Shown here: one piece after another, positions 1-8,464 of the stretch
Position numbering within the stretch: position 1 is the stretch's first letter
How the letters are laid out: each line of letters starts with the position of its first letter
Program-made: the position numbers and the translations under genes
Source: a virus
Strand: one strand, 5' to 3'
Virus record (IMG/VR): IMGVR_UViG_3300046804_003818
Coordinates: 1 to 29,019 of that record
Length of the DNA: 29,019 nucleotides
The notes under the pieces: model-generated
Databases searched by the model: none
Seen by the model: the letters and a program-made list of their open reading frames with translations, nothing else
What the model was told of the DNA's origin: nothing

Positions 1-245
1 TCATCAATAACAAGAGCACTCGACTCAGTAACATTGACAGTTGTATTGTCTTTAAAAGTAATTTTAACTTTACCATTTTTAGTCTCTACCTTGTCGTTCA
101 TTTCAACGGTAGTTCCTTTGGTTACTGTGATTGTGTCTTTACCTCTTTTAATTATGGCAGTGCCAGCCAGTTCTGTAACTGAGCCAATTTCGGCCTGTAC
201 TGAACCAGCCAGCAATAATGAGGCTATAAAGAGGGCTAGTCTCAT
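1..245 (-). CDS. FecR-domain secreted protein, 3' part missing (cut by window edge)
   Basis: Only the first 81 codons are inside the window; the gene runs off the left edge. The ATG at 245 has a good ribosome site (AAGGAG, 8 bases upstream). Residues 1-16 form a signal peptide (MRLALFIASLLLAGSVQA). After it comes a beta-rich stretch with the FecR-like pattern 'G.A.I.RG...I.V..G' followed by 'V.T..GKVKITFKDNTTV.V'. In other bacteria such domains occur in periplasmic sensor or surface proteins. It lies 11 bases downstream of the curlin-like gene and is the last visible member of the curli-like operon, so a role in envelope or fibre assembly is likely but inferred. The fold call rests on motif pattern only. 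Confidence 0.6.
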   Translation of the reverse strand, partial: MRLALFIASLLLAGSVQAEIGSVTELAGTAIIKRGKDTITVTKGTTVEMNDKVETKNGKVKITFKDNTTVNVTESSALVID

Positions 246-256
246 TGGACTACTCC

Positions 257-1102
257 TTAGTTTTTCTGTGTTATGTTAAAACTGCCTCCAGAGGCCACAC
301 TCTTAAGATTAAGAACGTTGTCGATAGTTCCAGTCTGTGCTATTGTAAATTTTGTGCCAGTGCCGGTTTGATCAACCCAGATACTGCTGCCATTAGCACC
401 AGTACTAGCTTGATTAATATTAAACACATTATCATCGCCAGAGACTTTGATAGTTTGTGTATGCTTGTTGCCATTAATGTCCATGAAGAATGCATTGCCA
501 TTTCCAGTTACATCAATAGCTGTACTAATGTCGTTACCAGTTCCACGATATTGCATGTGGTTACTGTCGCCAGTAAATTTAACATTCATGTCTAGTTTAT
601 TACAGCCAGATAAAGCTGTGCCAGTGCTGGTAGTTCCGTAACCACAGGCAATGTCTGCTGTATTACTATTACCAATTTGTTGAATAGTTACAGTGGCTCC
701 GTTGGCGCCAGCATCATTTTTAACTGCTAGCCCAATACGATTGTTATTACCATTTTGTACTGTTGTAATAACTTGATTGTCGCCACGTAAATATACAGGT
801 GTGTTTAGTGTCCATGCATTGGTTCCTGTACCAGAACTGTTAGGTACACTGGTAACCACAGGTGTTCCCGATGCTGAGCCGGCTGCGTTACCACTACCAT
901 TTTGTGTCATATTAACTGTTGGTGTGGCACCACTTTGGTCAATAAACACACGGTTAGTTGTAGCACTGCCTAGTGCTGTAACTGCATTTGGGCTGACCGT
1001 GGCCATAGTTGGTATTGTTGGCTGATCCGGCGCGACAACAGCAGTTTGTGCAAATGCACTAAATGCTGTCATCATCATTACTGCTAATAGAGTCTTTTTC
1101 AT
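257..1102 (-). CDS. curlin-like (CsgA/CsgB-type) secreted repeat protein
   Basis: 281 residues with signal peptide 1-18 (cleavage after AFA). The mature protein is rich in G, N, T, S and Q and carries degenerate repeats of the curlin pattern (beta strand, Q.G..N, beta strand): about residues 63-74 (MTQNGSGNAA), 112-124 (VQNGNNNRIG), 138-151 (IQQIGNSNTADI), 196-231, 241-256 (VDQTGTGTKFTIAQ) and 274-280. Curlin subunits form amyloid fibres outside the cell. Length is about twice E. coli CsgA, and C153/C167 bracket a loop between repeats. The gene lies directly downstream of csgG, which encodes the exporter for such subunits, and has SD AAGGAG. Other Gly/Asn-rich beta-solenoid secreted proteins are possible, but context favours curlin. 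Confidence 0.7.
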   Translation of the reverse strand: MKKTLLAVMMMTAFSAFAQTAVVAPDQPTIPTMATVSPNAVTALGSATTNRVFIDQSGATPTVNMTQNGSGNAAGSASGTPVVTSVPNSSGTGTNAWTLNTPVYLRGDNQVITTVQNGNNNRIGLAVKNDAGANGATVTIQQIGNSNTADIACGYGTTSTGTALSGCNKLDMNVKFTGDSNHMQYRGTGNDISTAIDVTGNGNAFFMDINGNKHTQTIKVSGDDNVFNINQASTGANGSSIWVDQTGTGTKFTIAQTGTIDNVLNLKSVASGGSFNITQKN

Positions 1103-1135
1103 AATTATTATTGCTCCTTGACGTTACATTCCGTC

Positions 1136-2104
1136 TTATTTTACTGCGGCTTTGCCGGTCCCGGCTTCACCGCTGATTTCTGCAGGGACTGCCCCCGCAC
1201 TTGATTTTTTGTCTCCTCCAACAGTTTGTCCGTCATCGGACTGTTTCTGTGGTGCGGGAGATGCTGTGGGGGTTCTTTGGCTTGGCGTTTGTGTCTGAAC
1301 CAACTCATTTGTTGCTCCTTTGTATTTCCATAGACCTAACTGATTACCCTGCTTAACTAACTCCATTACGCCCTGCTCTATTGCTGAACGTAGCGCATAG
1401 TTTCCAGGTTCGTTAAAAGTTTGGCTTGCATCAAATTCAAATGCCTGTGTTGCCTGATTATAAAATCTTAGTGCTGTGGTACCGTCTGCTGTGCTTAATA
1501 GATTCTTTTCTATTGTGACAGAAGTTAGCACTTCGCCTGTTTGTACACTAACTAGTCTTAGACTAATTACCACTACATCCTGTGTATACTGAGTATATGG
1601 TCCTATGCCCAATACACGGAAGCCTGTTCCACCTGTTAGGGTATTTGAATTATAATCAATAATACCGCCTTCTAAGATAATCCCTGCTAAAGTGAGTGGA
1701 GGTAGCATCTTAGCATTTACGCCGTCATAGATCTCACGTGTCTGTTTAATCATTTGACGTTCTTTTAGGAGGTTATCTAGACCTACACGTTCTACTACAG
1801 TAAACCATTGACGGTTACCTGCTTCTTGTAGACTCTTAATTAAATATGCCTCGGCACCTTGTGTAACTGCGGTTGAGAACAAGCTCAATGTGTTACTAGG
1901 TTTACGCTGTCCAGTCATGTCCTTAAAACCATATACTGCAATAGGAATTGGAGGACCTTCTGGTGCTGGTAATTTTCCTAATCCTTTTAAAATAGTATCG
2001 CTTACTTTAGGTTGATCTTTAATTTCAACATTGCCAAGAGGACGAACTGTTGAACAGCCAACTAGAGCAGCTACGCATAAACTAATAATTGATAATCTTA
2101 ACAT
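1136..2104 (-). CDS. csgG: CsgG curli secretion channel lipoprotein
   Basis: CsgG forms a nonameric pore in the outer membrane that exports curli subunits. The 322-residue protein has a lipobox (LVGC, lipidated C17) and the conserved CsgG body: 'IPIAVYGFKDMTGQRK' (about 52-67), 'WFTVVERVGLDNLLKERQ' with 'IIEAG'-type core following, 'GFRVLGIGPYTQYTQD' forming the pore loops, and 'VSVQTGEVLTSVTIEK'. E. coli CsgG is 277 residues; the excess here is a C-terminal low-complexity tail from about residue 262 rich in Q, P, S, K and A. It lies between csgF (10 bases upstream) and the curlin-like gene. CsgG/CsgF genes are known from some marine phages, so a phage copy is not unprecedented. Confidence 0.93.
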   Translation of the reverse strand: MLRLSIISLCVAALVGCSTVRPLGNVEIKDQPKVSDTILKGLGKLPAPEGPPIPIAVYGFKDMTGQRKPSNTLSLFSTAVTQGAEAYLIKSLQEAGNRQWFTVVERVGLDNLLKERQMIKQTREIYDGVNAKMLPPLTLAGIILEGGIIDYNSNTLTGGTGFRVLGIGPYTQYTQDVVVISLRLVSVQTGEVLTSVTIEKNLLSTADGTTALRFYNQATQAFEFDASQTFNEPGNYALRSAIEQGVMELVKQGNQLGLWKYKGATNELVQTQTPSQRTPTASPAPQKQSDDGQTVGGDKKSSAGAVPAEISGEAGTGKAAVK

Positions 2105-2113
2105 GTCTGCTCC

Positions 2114-2596
2114 TTAAAATCCAAAACTAGCAATAGGAACCGTTACTACTGTTTTAGTTCCTTTTGCATCTACTACTGTTAATGTCACTGCATTATTAGT
2201 TTTTACCCAGGTCACAGTGTTACCGTCTAAACTAAAAACTCCTGTTGTAGGATTTATACAACCAGGAATAGCTGCTCCGTCTGCACCTTGGCATTTATTC
2301 TGAAATAAATTGTTGCTTAACTGTGTAGCCAACTGTGCGTATACTTGACTACTAAACAAGTTCATAAAACGTGCCATTGGCGTATTGTTAGCGGCAGCTT
2401 CAGCAGCGGCAATATCTGCTTTCTTCTGTGCTTCGATTGCGTCCTTACGACTTTTTTCAATTTGATCGATAGTAAGGACGTGACTACTCCAACCTTGTCC
2501 ACTAAAGGCTGGATTTTTAAATTGTTGAACAAGTTCTGCTCGTGATGTTCCTGCCAGTAATAACATCATACTGGCTACTACTAAAGTTCTCTTCAT
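2114..2596 (-). CDS. csgF: CsgF-like curli assembly factor
   Basis: 160 residues with signal peptide 1-20. Mature residues begin ELVQQFKNPAFSG, matching the CsgF N-terminus ('F.NP.F.G') that plugs into the CsgG pore and couples secretion to nucleation. A Lys/Ala-rich helix follows (about 49-70) and then a beta-rich C-terminus; E. coli CsgF is 138 residues. The insertion with two cysteines (about 102-113, KCQGADGAAIPGC) is not something I recall from E. coli CsgF. SD AAGGAG precedes the ATG, and csgG follows after 9 bases. A TTAAATA box lies 27 bases upstream (2623-2629), so the csg genes may have their own phage-type promoter. Confidence 0.85.
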   Translation of the reverse strand: MKRTLVVASMMLLLAGTSRAELVQQFKNPAFSGQGWSSHVLTIDQIEKSRKDAIEAQKKADIAAAEAAANNTPMARFMNLFSSQVYAQLATQLSNNLFQNKCQGADGAAIPGCINPTTGVFSLDGNTVTWVKTNNAVTLTVVDAKGTKTVVTVPIASFGF

Positions 2597-2642
2597 GGTC
2601 GCTCCTTGAGAGTTTGCTTTAGTATTTAAGCAGATTTAAGGA

Positions 2643-3023
2643 TTATAATAACAGCAGATATGCAGTCATGGCAATATAGCATATTTGATGTGCTAATTGG
2701 TCTTGACCAAATTGATTCCAAAACAAAGGTTTTGTGTTGTCTTTACAACCGTACTTAACTTTTATAAAATCTATAATGTAATGCAGTATACCTTCAACTA
2801 AACCTATGATTAACATAGATAGACCATTTAAAGGCATAATAACAAAGTTAAAAAACATCAAGGCTGCGTAAGTAGCAACCACATGTTCGCAACTATGGCT
2901 AATGCCAACAGGGTGCAGCCAAACACCCTTTTTAACAGTTTGCATGTACGTTTGAATTACAAAGTCTGCGTACCAGTGTTTGACTTGTAGTAAGACTAAA
3001 AGTGCTAGTATTTCCATGTGCAT
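2643..3023 (-). CDS. DUF3307-family membrane protein
   Basis: 126 residues, mostly hydrophobic, with about four membrane segments. The pattern 'LL.QVKHWYADFVIQT', 'KG.WLHPVGISHSCEH', 'EGILHYIIDFIK' and 'FGQDQLAHQ' is characteristic of DUF3307 proteins, which keep several His and Asp residues in or near the membrane; function unknown. It is the first gene of the csg group, separated from csgF by 46 bases. TATAAATA (3024-3031 as complement) directly abuts the first ATG, so if that box is a promoter the second ATG (3017) may be the real start on a leaderless message. No Shine-Dalgarno sequence is visible for either start. Confidence 0.7.
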   Translation of the reverse strand: MHMEILALLVLLQVKHWYADFVIQTYMQTVKKGVWLHPVGISHSCEHVVATYAALMFFNFVIMPLNGLSMLIIGLVEGILHYIIDFIKVKYGCKDNTKPLFWNQFGQDQLAHQICYIAMTAYLLLL

Positions 3024-3031
3024 TATTTATA
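3024..3031 (-). promoter_or_regulatory. TATAAATA box abutting the DUF3307 start
   Basis: Exact T4 late-promoter octamer TATAAATA on the minus strand, directly adjacent to the first ATG. Transcription would begin inside or at the second ATG. Confidence 0.45.
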
Positions 3032-3054
3032 CACAGAAAATTCCTATAGTAGAA

Positions 3055-4713
3055 TTATATTGCAGTATTTTCTGGTTCTGCGCCCATTTGACTGCCTATT
3101 TGAGCAGGTTCTTGCTGCATTTTAGCTTTAGTTGTCATTTTAGCTGGCTTTTGATCAGCTGGCCCTAATGGTTTTATAGGAGTCATAGGTTTAGTTTGCA
3201 CTGGTCGAGCTGTCGGCTGTGCAAGAACCGGTTTTGGCTGCTGCTGAGCAACTTTTGGTTGTTTAGCCTTAATAATACCTTGTCTATTTTTAATATTATT
3301 AACGTCGGCTAGGTCTTTAAGTAATGACTTAATTTCAACAATGTTTCTAATTGCACTACCTGTTTGCTTATATGAACGTAATTGAACAAATTCTTGCTCG
3401 CCAGGTCCACTAATTTCTCTAGCAAGGTCTGTTTTAGGAATACCTACAACCTTAATTGTAGTGGCTCCTGCTAGTCTAGGCATTAGATCATATTCTTGTA
3501 GTGCTTCAAATAACTCTGGTCCAATCTTCAACTCAGTGTATGCTTTTTTAGCACTAGGGCTTAGATAAACAATAATAACATCTTCACCTAGAGTAGCATG
3601 GTGTTTAATAGAATCATAAATTTGTTTAACAAAGTTATATTCTTTATAAGTGCTATCACCGCCTAGCGTACTACTCAGTGCTGTAAAAATATGCTTGTAT
3701 GCTTTTGGAAGAGCTTTGGTGTAGATGATGTCACCGACCTGTTTAAAAGTACCTTGAGGGAAGTCTTTTGCAAAAGAACTAGGTAAACCAAACCCAACTG
3801 TACTCTTAAAGAATTCTTCTAAGTTTTCAAATGCATGTCCGCTAACCTGACCAATTTGAGGGATAGTCTTTGATTTTAGGCTTAGTAGTCTTTCACGTTT
3901 TTTATCAATAGTAATAAACAAGTCTGCTTTAGTGCTAGTTTGCTTTTCTGCACTACCGCCTTCGCTTTCTACAATAATTTCGTTGCTACGTTTGTCGTTA
4001 ACAACTCGGCTGACTGCTGTACTAACAGTTTCAGCTGTATTCACATAGTTGGCCGCATCGTCGTATGCCTTAAATATTTCTTCGTTGCCTGGATATTCTT
4101 GCAATGCTTTAGCATCTGCAAAGCTCATTTCTAATGCTTTAAAATCTCCAGCATTAAGACTCATTGTAAATCTAAGATTATCTATACCTGCTTTAGTTTG
4201 CATAGCATAAGGTATAAGAGGTTTCTTTTGGCCTTTTATTGATACTGGTGCTGACTGTGCTTTAAGAGATTTTAAAATTTTAACAATGGCTGGGGTATCA
4301 ATTTCTTTATCAGGGTTTTTAAACTTTGCAGTTACAGCAGCACCCATAATGCCTTCAACAACGTTGCCTAAATTCCAAAACTTAGCAATTTCTTCGACGC
4401 CGCCTTTGTTTTTAATTTTATCAGACTTGTGTATTTGTGCTAGACTAAATTGTCTTCCGTCAGTAGCTGTTAACTTAACATTCTTCAATCTAGCAATTTC
4501 CGCTGGCTTTGCTAGTTTACTTCCGTCCCAAATAGCTGCGAGAGCATTGTACACTTGATTTTTATTTTTTAATTGTACTGTAGATCCGTCAACTAGCTCT
4601 AAAGGCTCGTTTTTGTCAATAAGACTCAATAAGTTTTGCCAGTAATGATTATTTTTACTGTCAAAATCGCTTAGTTTAAGGCCGGCTTCTGATAAAAAAT
4701 GGTGTGCTCGCAT
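3055..4713 (-). CDS. large phage protein of unknown function, possible PD-(D/E)XK-like core
   Basis: I do not recognise this 552-residue protein. The N-terminus MRAHHFLSEAG resembles starts common in T4-like phage proteins from aquatic hosts. Residues about 105-135 hold 'GGVEEIAKFWNLGNVVEG' and 'GAAVTAKF'; residues 261-290 read 'TKADLFITIDKKRERLLSLK' then 'SKTIPQIGQVSG'. An acid, a strand and then S-L-K spaced this way resembles a restriction-nuclease-like core in which the second acid is replaced by Ser; this is a weak inference. The tail from about 483 is a Q/P/K-rich low-complexity linker. The start is preceded by CTAAATATTAAACTATG, whose TAA is the stop codon of the bilin reductase gene. 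The gene ends 30 bases before the DUF3307 gene. Confidence 0.75.
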   Translation of the reverse strand: MRAHHFLSEAGLKLSDFDSKNNHYWQNLLSLIDKNEPLELVDGSTVQLKNKNQVYNALAAIWDGSKLAKPAEIARLKNVKLTATDGRQFSLAQIHKSDKIKNKGGVEEIAKFWNLGNVVEGIMGAAVTAKFKNPDKEIDTPAIVKILKSLKAQSAPVSIKGQKKPLIPYAMQTKAGIDNLRFTMSLNAGDFKALEMSFADAKALQEYPGNEEIFKAYDDAANYVNTAETVSTAVSRVVNDKRSNEIIVESEGGSAEKQTSTKADLFITIDKKRERLLSLKSKTIPQIGQVSGHAFENLEEFFKSTVGFGLPSSFAKDFPQGTFKQVGDIIYTKALPKAYKHIFTALSSTLGGDSTYKEYNFVKQIYDSIKHHATLGEDVIIVYLSPSAKKAYTELKIGPELFEALQEYDLMPRLAGATTIKVVGIPKTDLAREISGPGEQEFVQLRSYKQTGSAIRNIVEIKSLLKDLADVNNIKNRQGIIKAKQPKVAQQQPKPVLAQPTARPVQTKPMTPIKPLGPADQKPAKMTTKAKMQQEPAQIGSQMGAEPENTAI

Positions 4714-4729
4714 AGTTTAATATTTAGCG
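4711..4729 (-). promoter_or_regulatory. compact stop/late-box/start element before the 552-residue gene
   Basis: Minus strand: CTAAATA (complement of 4721-4727) contains the bilin reductase stop TAA, followed by TTAAACTATG with the next start. 17 of 19 positions match the element at 14920-14938 before the 464-residue membrane protein gene. Confidence 0.45.
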
Positions 4730-5407
4730 TATTTCTGGGAACAAACAATCCTGTATAAAAACACGCACATCTTCTTCATCAAGCCCTAAACTAGCCATAA
4801 CTTTTGGTGTATGCGGATTTTGCTTTTGATTTAGGCAGTAAAAGTTTTGTCTTTCTGTAGAATTAGGAACAGTGTTATTTGTTTCCCCTACAGTTTCTAA
4901 ATAATGATTTACCAGTATGTGTGCTAAACTTGAAATTTGTGACAATTCTTCATCGTCCTGCACATTGCCTGCTGCTATCATATTAGTGCTAAAAATACGT
5001 TTTGCCCAATCTGGTAATTCACGCTTTTTAATCCACTCGTAACGACTAACTTCATCTCCAAAGTAGTCTAGCATAGGATGTTGTTTAGCTACAGGACTGT
5101 AGTCAATAAAACAGCCAGTAATTTTGTTTTTACCAGCTATTACGTCAAACCCAAATATAGGCGCAGGATTGTGTATATGCGGGAAAATGCAACAGTGCAT
5201 CATCCACAGTCCTTTTTTCTCCCTTGCATCCACAACGTCCACATGCGCCCGTCTGTACAGTCCTGAAGACCATACACGGTTAACCCATCCAGGCTGGTTA
5301 AACCGTTCCATGCCCAACTCAAAAATTTCTTGACCGGTTTCATTAAACTTATTTTCTAATAATTTTTGAATTTGAATAAGTTCGTTCCAGACCTTACTCT
5401 CCGTCAT
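4724..5407 (-). CDS. pcyX: ferredoxin-dependent bilin reductase, PcyX/PcyA type
   Basis: These enzymes reduce biliverdin IXalpha with ferredoxin electrons. The 227 residues follow the PcyA layout: 'YRRAHVDVVD' (51-60), 'LWMMHCCIFPH' (67-77), 'PIFGFDVIAGKNK' (83-95), 'IDYSPV' (101-106) and the C-terminal helix ending DCLFPEIR. H71 and D88 match PcyA catalytic His88 and Asp105; H55 matches His74. At the Glu76 position, used by PcyA for 18-vinyl reduction, there is D57. Phage PcyX enzymes from uncultured marine viruses are PcyA-like in sequence yet make phycoerythrobilin, so phycoerythrobilin is the likeliest product (inferred). The ATG overlaps the end of the heme oxygenase gene by 14 bases, so the two are probably translationally coupled. 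It is the last gene of clpS-ho-pcyX. Confidence 0.85.
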   Translation of the reverse strand: MTESKVWNELIQIQKLLENKFNETGQEIFELGMERFNQPGWVNRVWSSGLYRRAHVDVVDAREKKGLWMMHCCIFPHIHNPAPIFGFDVIAGKNKITGCFIDYSPVAKQHPMLDYFGDEVSRYEWIKKRELPDWAKRIFSTNMIAAGNVQDDEELSQISSLAHILVNHYLETVGETNNTVPNSTERQNFYCLNQKQNPHTPKVMASLGLDEEDVRVFIQDCLFPEIR

Positions 5408-5939
5408 ATAGGTCTTTCATCATCTTAATAGCATATTCAAATGCTACACGAGCTTCGGGTCCTAGATCGTCAGTTAACTCTTGACGAATCTGTGCTTTTA
5501 AGTAATCTTCATTGTCAAAATGATAAAACTTTCCAGAACTAATGTGTGCAACTTGTCTTGCAATAATTTGACCGCCATACAAATCGCCCATATGTCGACA
5601 ATATAAGTGAGCTCTAATTAATTGCTTACGCTCAGGATCATTACCTAGTTTATGCAAATATGCTTGATACTCTAATGTTGCAGGGGTTAGATAATAATAG
5701 TCACCGTCATCTAATTCTAGAAAGTCTGCATGGATAGCACGTAGCCTAGGCAATAGCTGTAGATTTGCAAAAAACCCTTGACGCTTACAGTACCACTCAA
5801 TTGGGTCATAAATGGCTAATAAATTGTACAGATAATTTCTGTAATCTTTTTTTTCAATTTTGCCGCTTAACAATAGCTGGGCAAATTTTGTAGTTTCTGC
5901 TTCGTGATGCAGATCTTGTGTAATTTCTCGTAGACTCAT
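5394..5939 (-). CDS. hemO: heme oxygenase (biliverdin-forming)
   Basis: Opens heme to biliverdin, CO and iron, supplying substrate to the neighbouring reductase. The 181-residue protein has the proximal-helix motif LHHEAE (H11 as heme ligand; the family pattern is H..AE) and the distal-helix motif RHMGDLYGGQ (115-124; GDL.GG is the family signature), plus the 'F...L' N-terminal helix. It ends shortly after the last core helix, without the C-terminal extension of eukaryotic enzymes, as usual for cyanobacterial and phage forms. The ATGA at 5936-5939 is shared with the clpS stop codon, and the 3' end overlaps pcyX by 14 bases. The three genes form one translationally coupled unit. The presence of reductant-dependent partners (ferredoxin) in this phage cannot be judged from the window. 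Confidence 0.93.
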   Translation of the reverse strand: MSLREITQDLHHEAETTKFAQLLLSGKIEKKDYRNYLYNLLAIYDPIEWYCKRQGFFANLQLLPRLRAIHADFLELDDGDYYYLTPATLEYQAYLHKLGNDPERKQLIRAHLYCRHMGDLYGGQIIARQVAHISSGKFYHFDNEDYLKAQIRQELTDDLGPEARVAFEYAIKMMKDLYDGE

Positions 5940-6238
5940 TCTTCTTCCATTTTAATTTGTAGTGGGAAGCCGTTTTGTCTAGCAAGGTTAGTAGTTTCAA
6001 CAGCTTTAATTTCTGCAATTTCGAAACTGTATACACCGGCAATTCCACTGCCAGTATTATGTATCTCCATTGTGATTTCTTTAGCAGTTTCTTGGCTATG
6101 TTTAAAAACTTCTGTCAACGCACCTACTACAAATTCCATTGGTGTGTGATCGTCGTTTAAAAATATTACTTTCCAACGTTTTGGTTCTTCAATTTTTTGT
6201 TTAATCTTTTCGTCTAGTTGAACGTCTGTAGTACCCAT
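5936..6238 (-). CDS. clpS: ClpS, adaptor for N-degron substrates of ClpAP
   Basis: ClpS binds proteins with destabilising N-terminal residues and hands them to the ClpA unfoldase. Taking the ATG at 6238 gives 100 residues; GGAG sits 6 bases upstream, which fixes this start over the TTG at 6250. The substrate pocket is complete: N28-D29-D30 in 'VIFLNDDHTPMEFVV' and H60 in 'EIHNTG' (E. coli N34, D35, D36 and H66 region), followed by 'GIAGVYSFEIAEIKA'. The ClpA-contacting N-terminal tail is normal in length. It heads the clpS-ho-pcyX operon with its own consensus promoter (6284-6312) and a leader hairpin. Whether it redirects host ClpAP for the phage's benefit is inference. Confidence 0.93.
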   Translation of the reverse strand: MGTTDVQLDEKIKQKIEEPKRWKVIFLNDDHTPMEFVVGALTEVFKHSQETAKEITMEIHNTGSGIAGVYSFEIAEIKAVETTNLARQNGFPLQIKMEEE

Positions 6239-6262
6239 GATATTCTCCAAAAGTTAGTAAGT

Positions 6263-6282
6263 GGGGGAAGTTTCCTTCCCCC
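6263..6282 (-). promoter_or_regulatory. perfect hairpin in the clpS leader
   Basis: Eight-base-pair stem GGGGGAAG / CTTCCCCC closed by a GAAA tetraloop (minus strand), between the clpS promoter and its SD. No U-run follows, so it is more likely a 5'-end stabiliser or translation modulator than a terminator. It would lie at or within a few bases of the predicted transcript start. Confidence 0.6.
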
Positions 6283-6283
6283 T

Positions 6284-6312
6284 ATTATATTACTTAACCT
6301 CTACAATGTCAA
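6284..6312 (-). promoter_or_regulatory. consensus sigma70 promoter for clpS-ho-pcyX
   Basis: On the minus strand TTGACA (6307-6312), a 17-base spacer and TATAAT (6284-6289), all matching consensus. The -35 box and spacer lie in the last codons of hsp20. It would start transcription about 40 bases upstream of the clpS ATG, making the bilin/ClpS unit an early, host-polymerase-read operon independent of hsp20. Confidence 0.8.
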
Positions 6313-6736
6313 TTACCCTGGCTTTCTTTTCTTCGGGAATAACATATTCAAGATTGATAGTTAGTATGCCATCTTTAATTTCGGCACCCTTGACTACCAT
6401 GTGTTCGGCCAATTGCCAACTGCGTTCAAAGTCTCTGCTACTCAAACCTCTATGTAAGTATTGGCGAGTAGAAGATTCATTTGGTGTTTCGCTAGAACCT
6501 CGAACAGTCAACATGTCCTGTTCAATTTCTACAGCGATTTCGTGCTTTTTAAATCCAGCCACTGCAATTTCTATTACATAGTGTGTGTCATCAGTCTTGA
6601 CAACATTGTGTGGGGGATAGTTTGTAGTCAATTGATTTGCAAAACGTGCTTCGAATCCATCGAACAGTCTGTCAAATCCTACTAGTGCTCTATTTAGAGC
6701 CTGCGTATCAAAACGAGTCATAGTTCCATTATTCAT
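6290..6736 (-). CDS. hsp20: small heat shock protein Hsp20/IbpA type
   Basis: ATP-independent holdase that keeps unfolding proteins soluble for DnaK and GroEL. 148 residues: a short N-terminal arm with 'FDRLFDGF' typical of IbpA/B, then an alpha-crystallin domain (about 40-140) with 'YVIEIAVAGFKKHEI', 'MLTVRG', 'YLHRGLSSRDFERSW' and 'GILTINL', and a C-terminal I-D-I anchor motif. Hsp20 genes are common in T4-like cyanophages, where a virion-assembly role is suspected. SD AAGGAGA precedes the ATG. Its leader contains a hairpin and an 18-base sequence identical to the dnaK leader. It is downstream of groEL, separated by 96 bases holding an ATAAATA box. Confidence 0.95.
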   Translation of the reverse strand: MNNGTMTRFDTQALNRALVGFDRLFDGFEARFANQLTTNYPPHNVVKTDDTHYVIEIAVAGFKKHEIAVEIEQDMLTVRGSSETPNESSTRQYLHRGLSSRDFERSWQLAEHMVVKGAEIKDGILTINLEYVIPEEKKARVIDIVEVK

Positions 6737-6741
6737 AATTT

Positions 6742-6794
6742 TCTCCTTAATTAAGCAAGAATAGTGTATGCGGCCTCACCCGAGCACCGCATAC
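6742..6794 (-). promoter_or_regulatory. hsp20 leader: hairpin plus conserved 18-mer
   Basis: Minus strand order: stem GTATGCGG (complement of 6787-6794) / CCGCATAC (complement of 6766-6773) with a loop that can add a CTC/GAG pair, then CTTGCTTAATTAAGGAGA (complement of 6742-6759), which includes the SD. The same 18 bases occur before dnaK and a close variant before groES. Confidence 0.55.
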
Positions 6795-6795
6795 T

Positions 6796-6802
6796 TATTT
6801 AT
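6796..6802 (-). promoter_or_regulatory. ATAAATA box, candidate phage late promoter for hsp20
   Basis: ATAAATA on the minus strand, 60 bases upstream of the hsp20 ATG and 30 bases downstream of the groEL stop. It fits the T4-type late promoter box (TATAAATA) at six of the last seven positions or better. AT-rich background makes a single hit weak evidence. Confidence 0.4.
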
Positions 6803-6832
6803 TTTACAATGTCTGTGTGTTTAAGTCAAATA

Positions 6833-8464
<1,632 letters not shown>

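Noticed and set aside
257-1102. Repeats in the curlin-like gene as a CRISPR or DNA repeat array.
   Set aside because: The repeats are degenerate at DNA level and exist as a protein pattern (Q.G..N) only.
4724-5939. Cyanophage origin because of heme oxygenase and bilin reductase.
   Set aside because: The reductase is PcyA/PcyX-like rather than PebS-like, no photosystem or carbon-metabolism cyanophage genes are visible, and the chaperones do not look cyanobacterial.
6239-6250. TTG start giving clpS four extra residues.
   Set aside because: The ATG at 6238 has GGAG 6 bases upstream, whereas that SD overlaps the TTG start itself.
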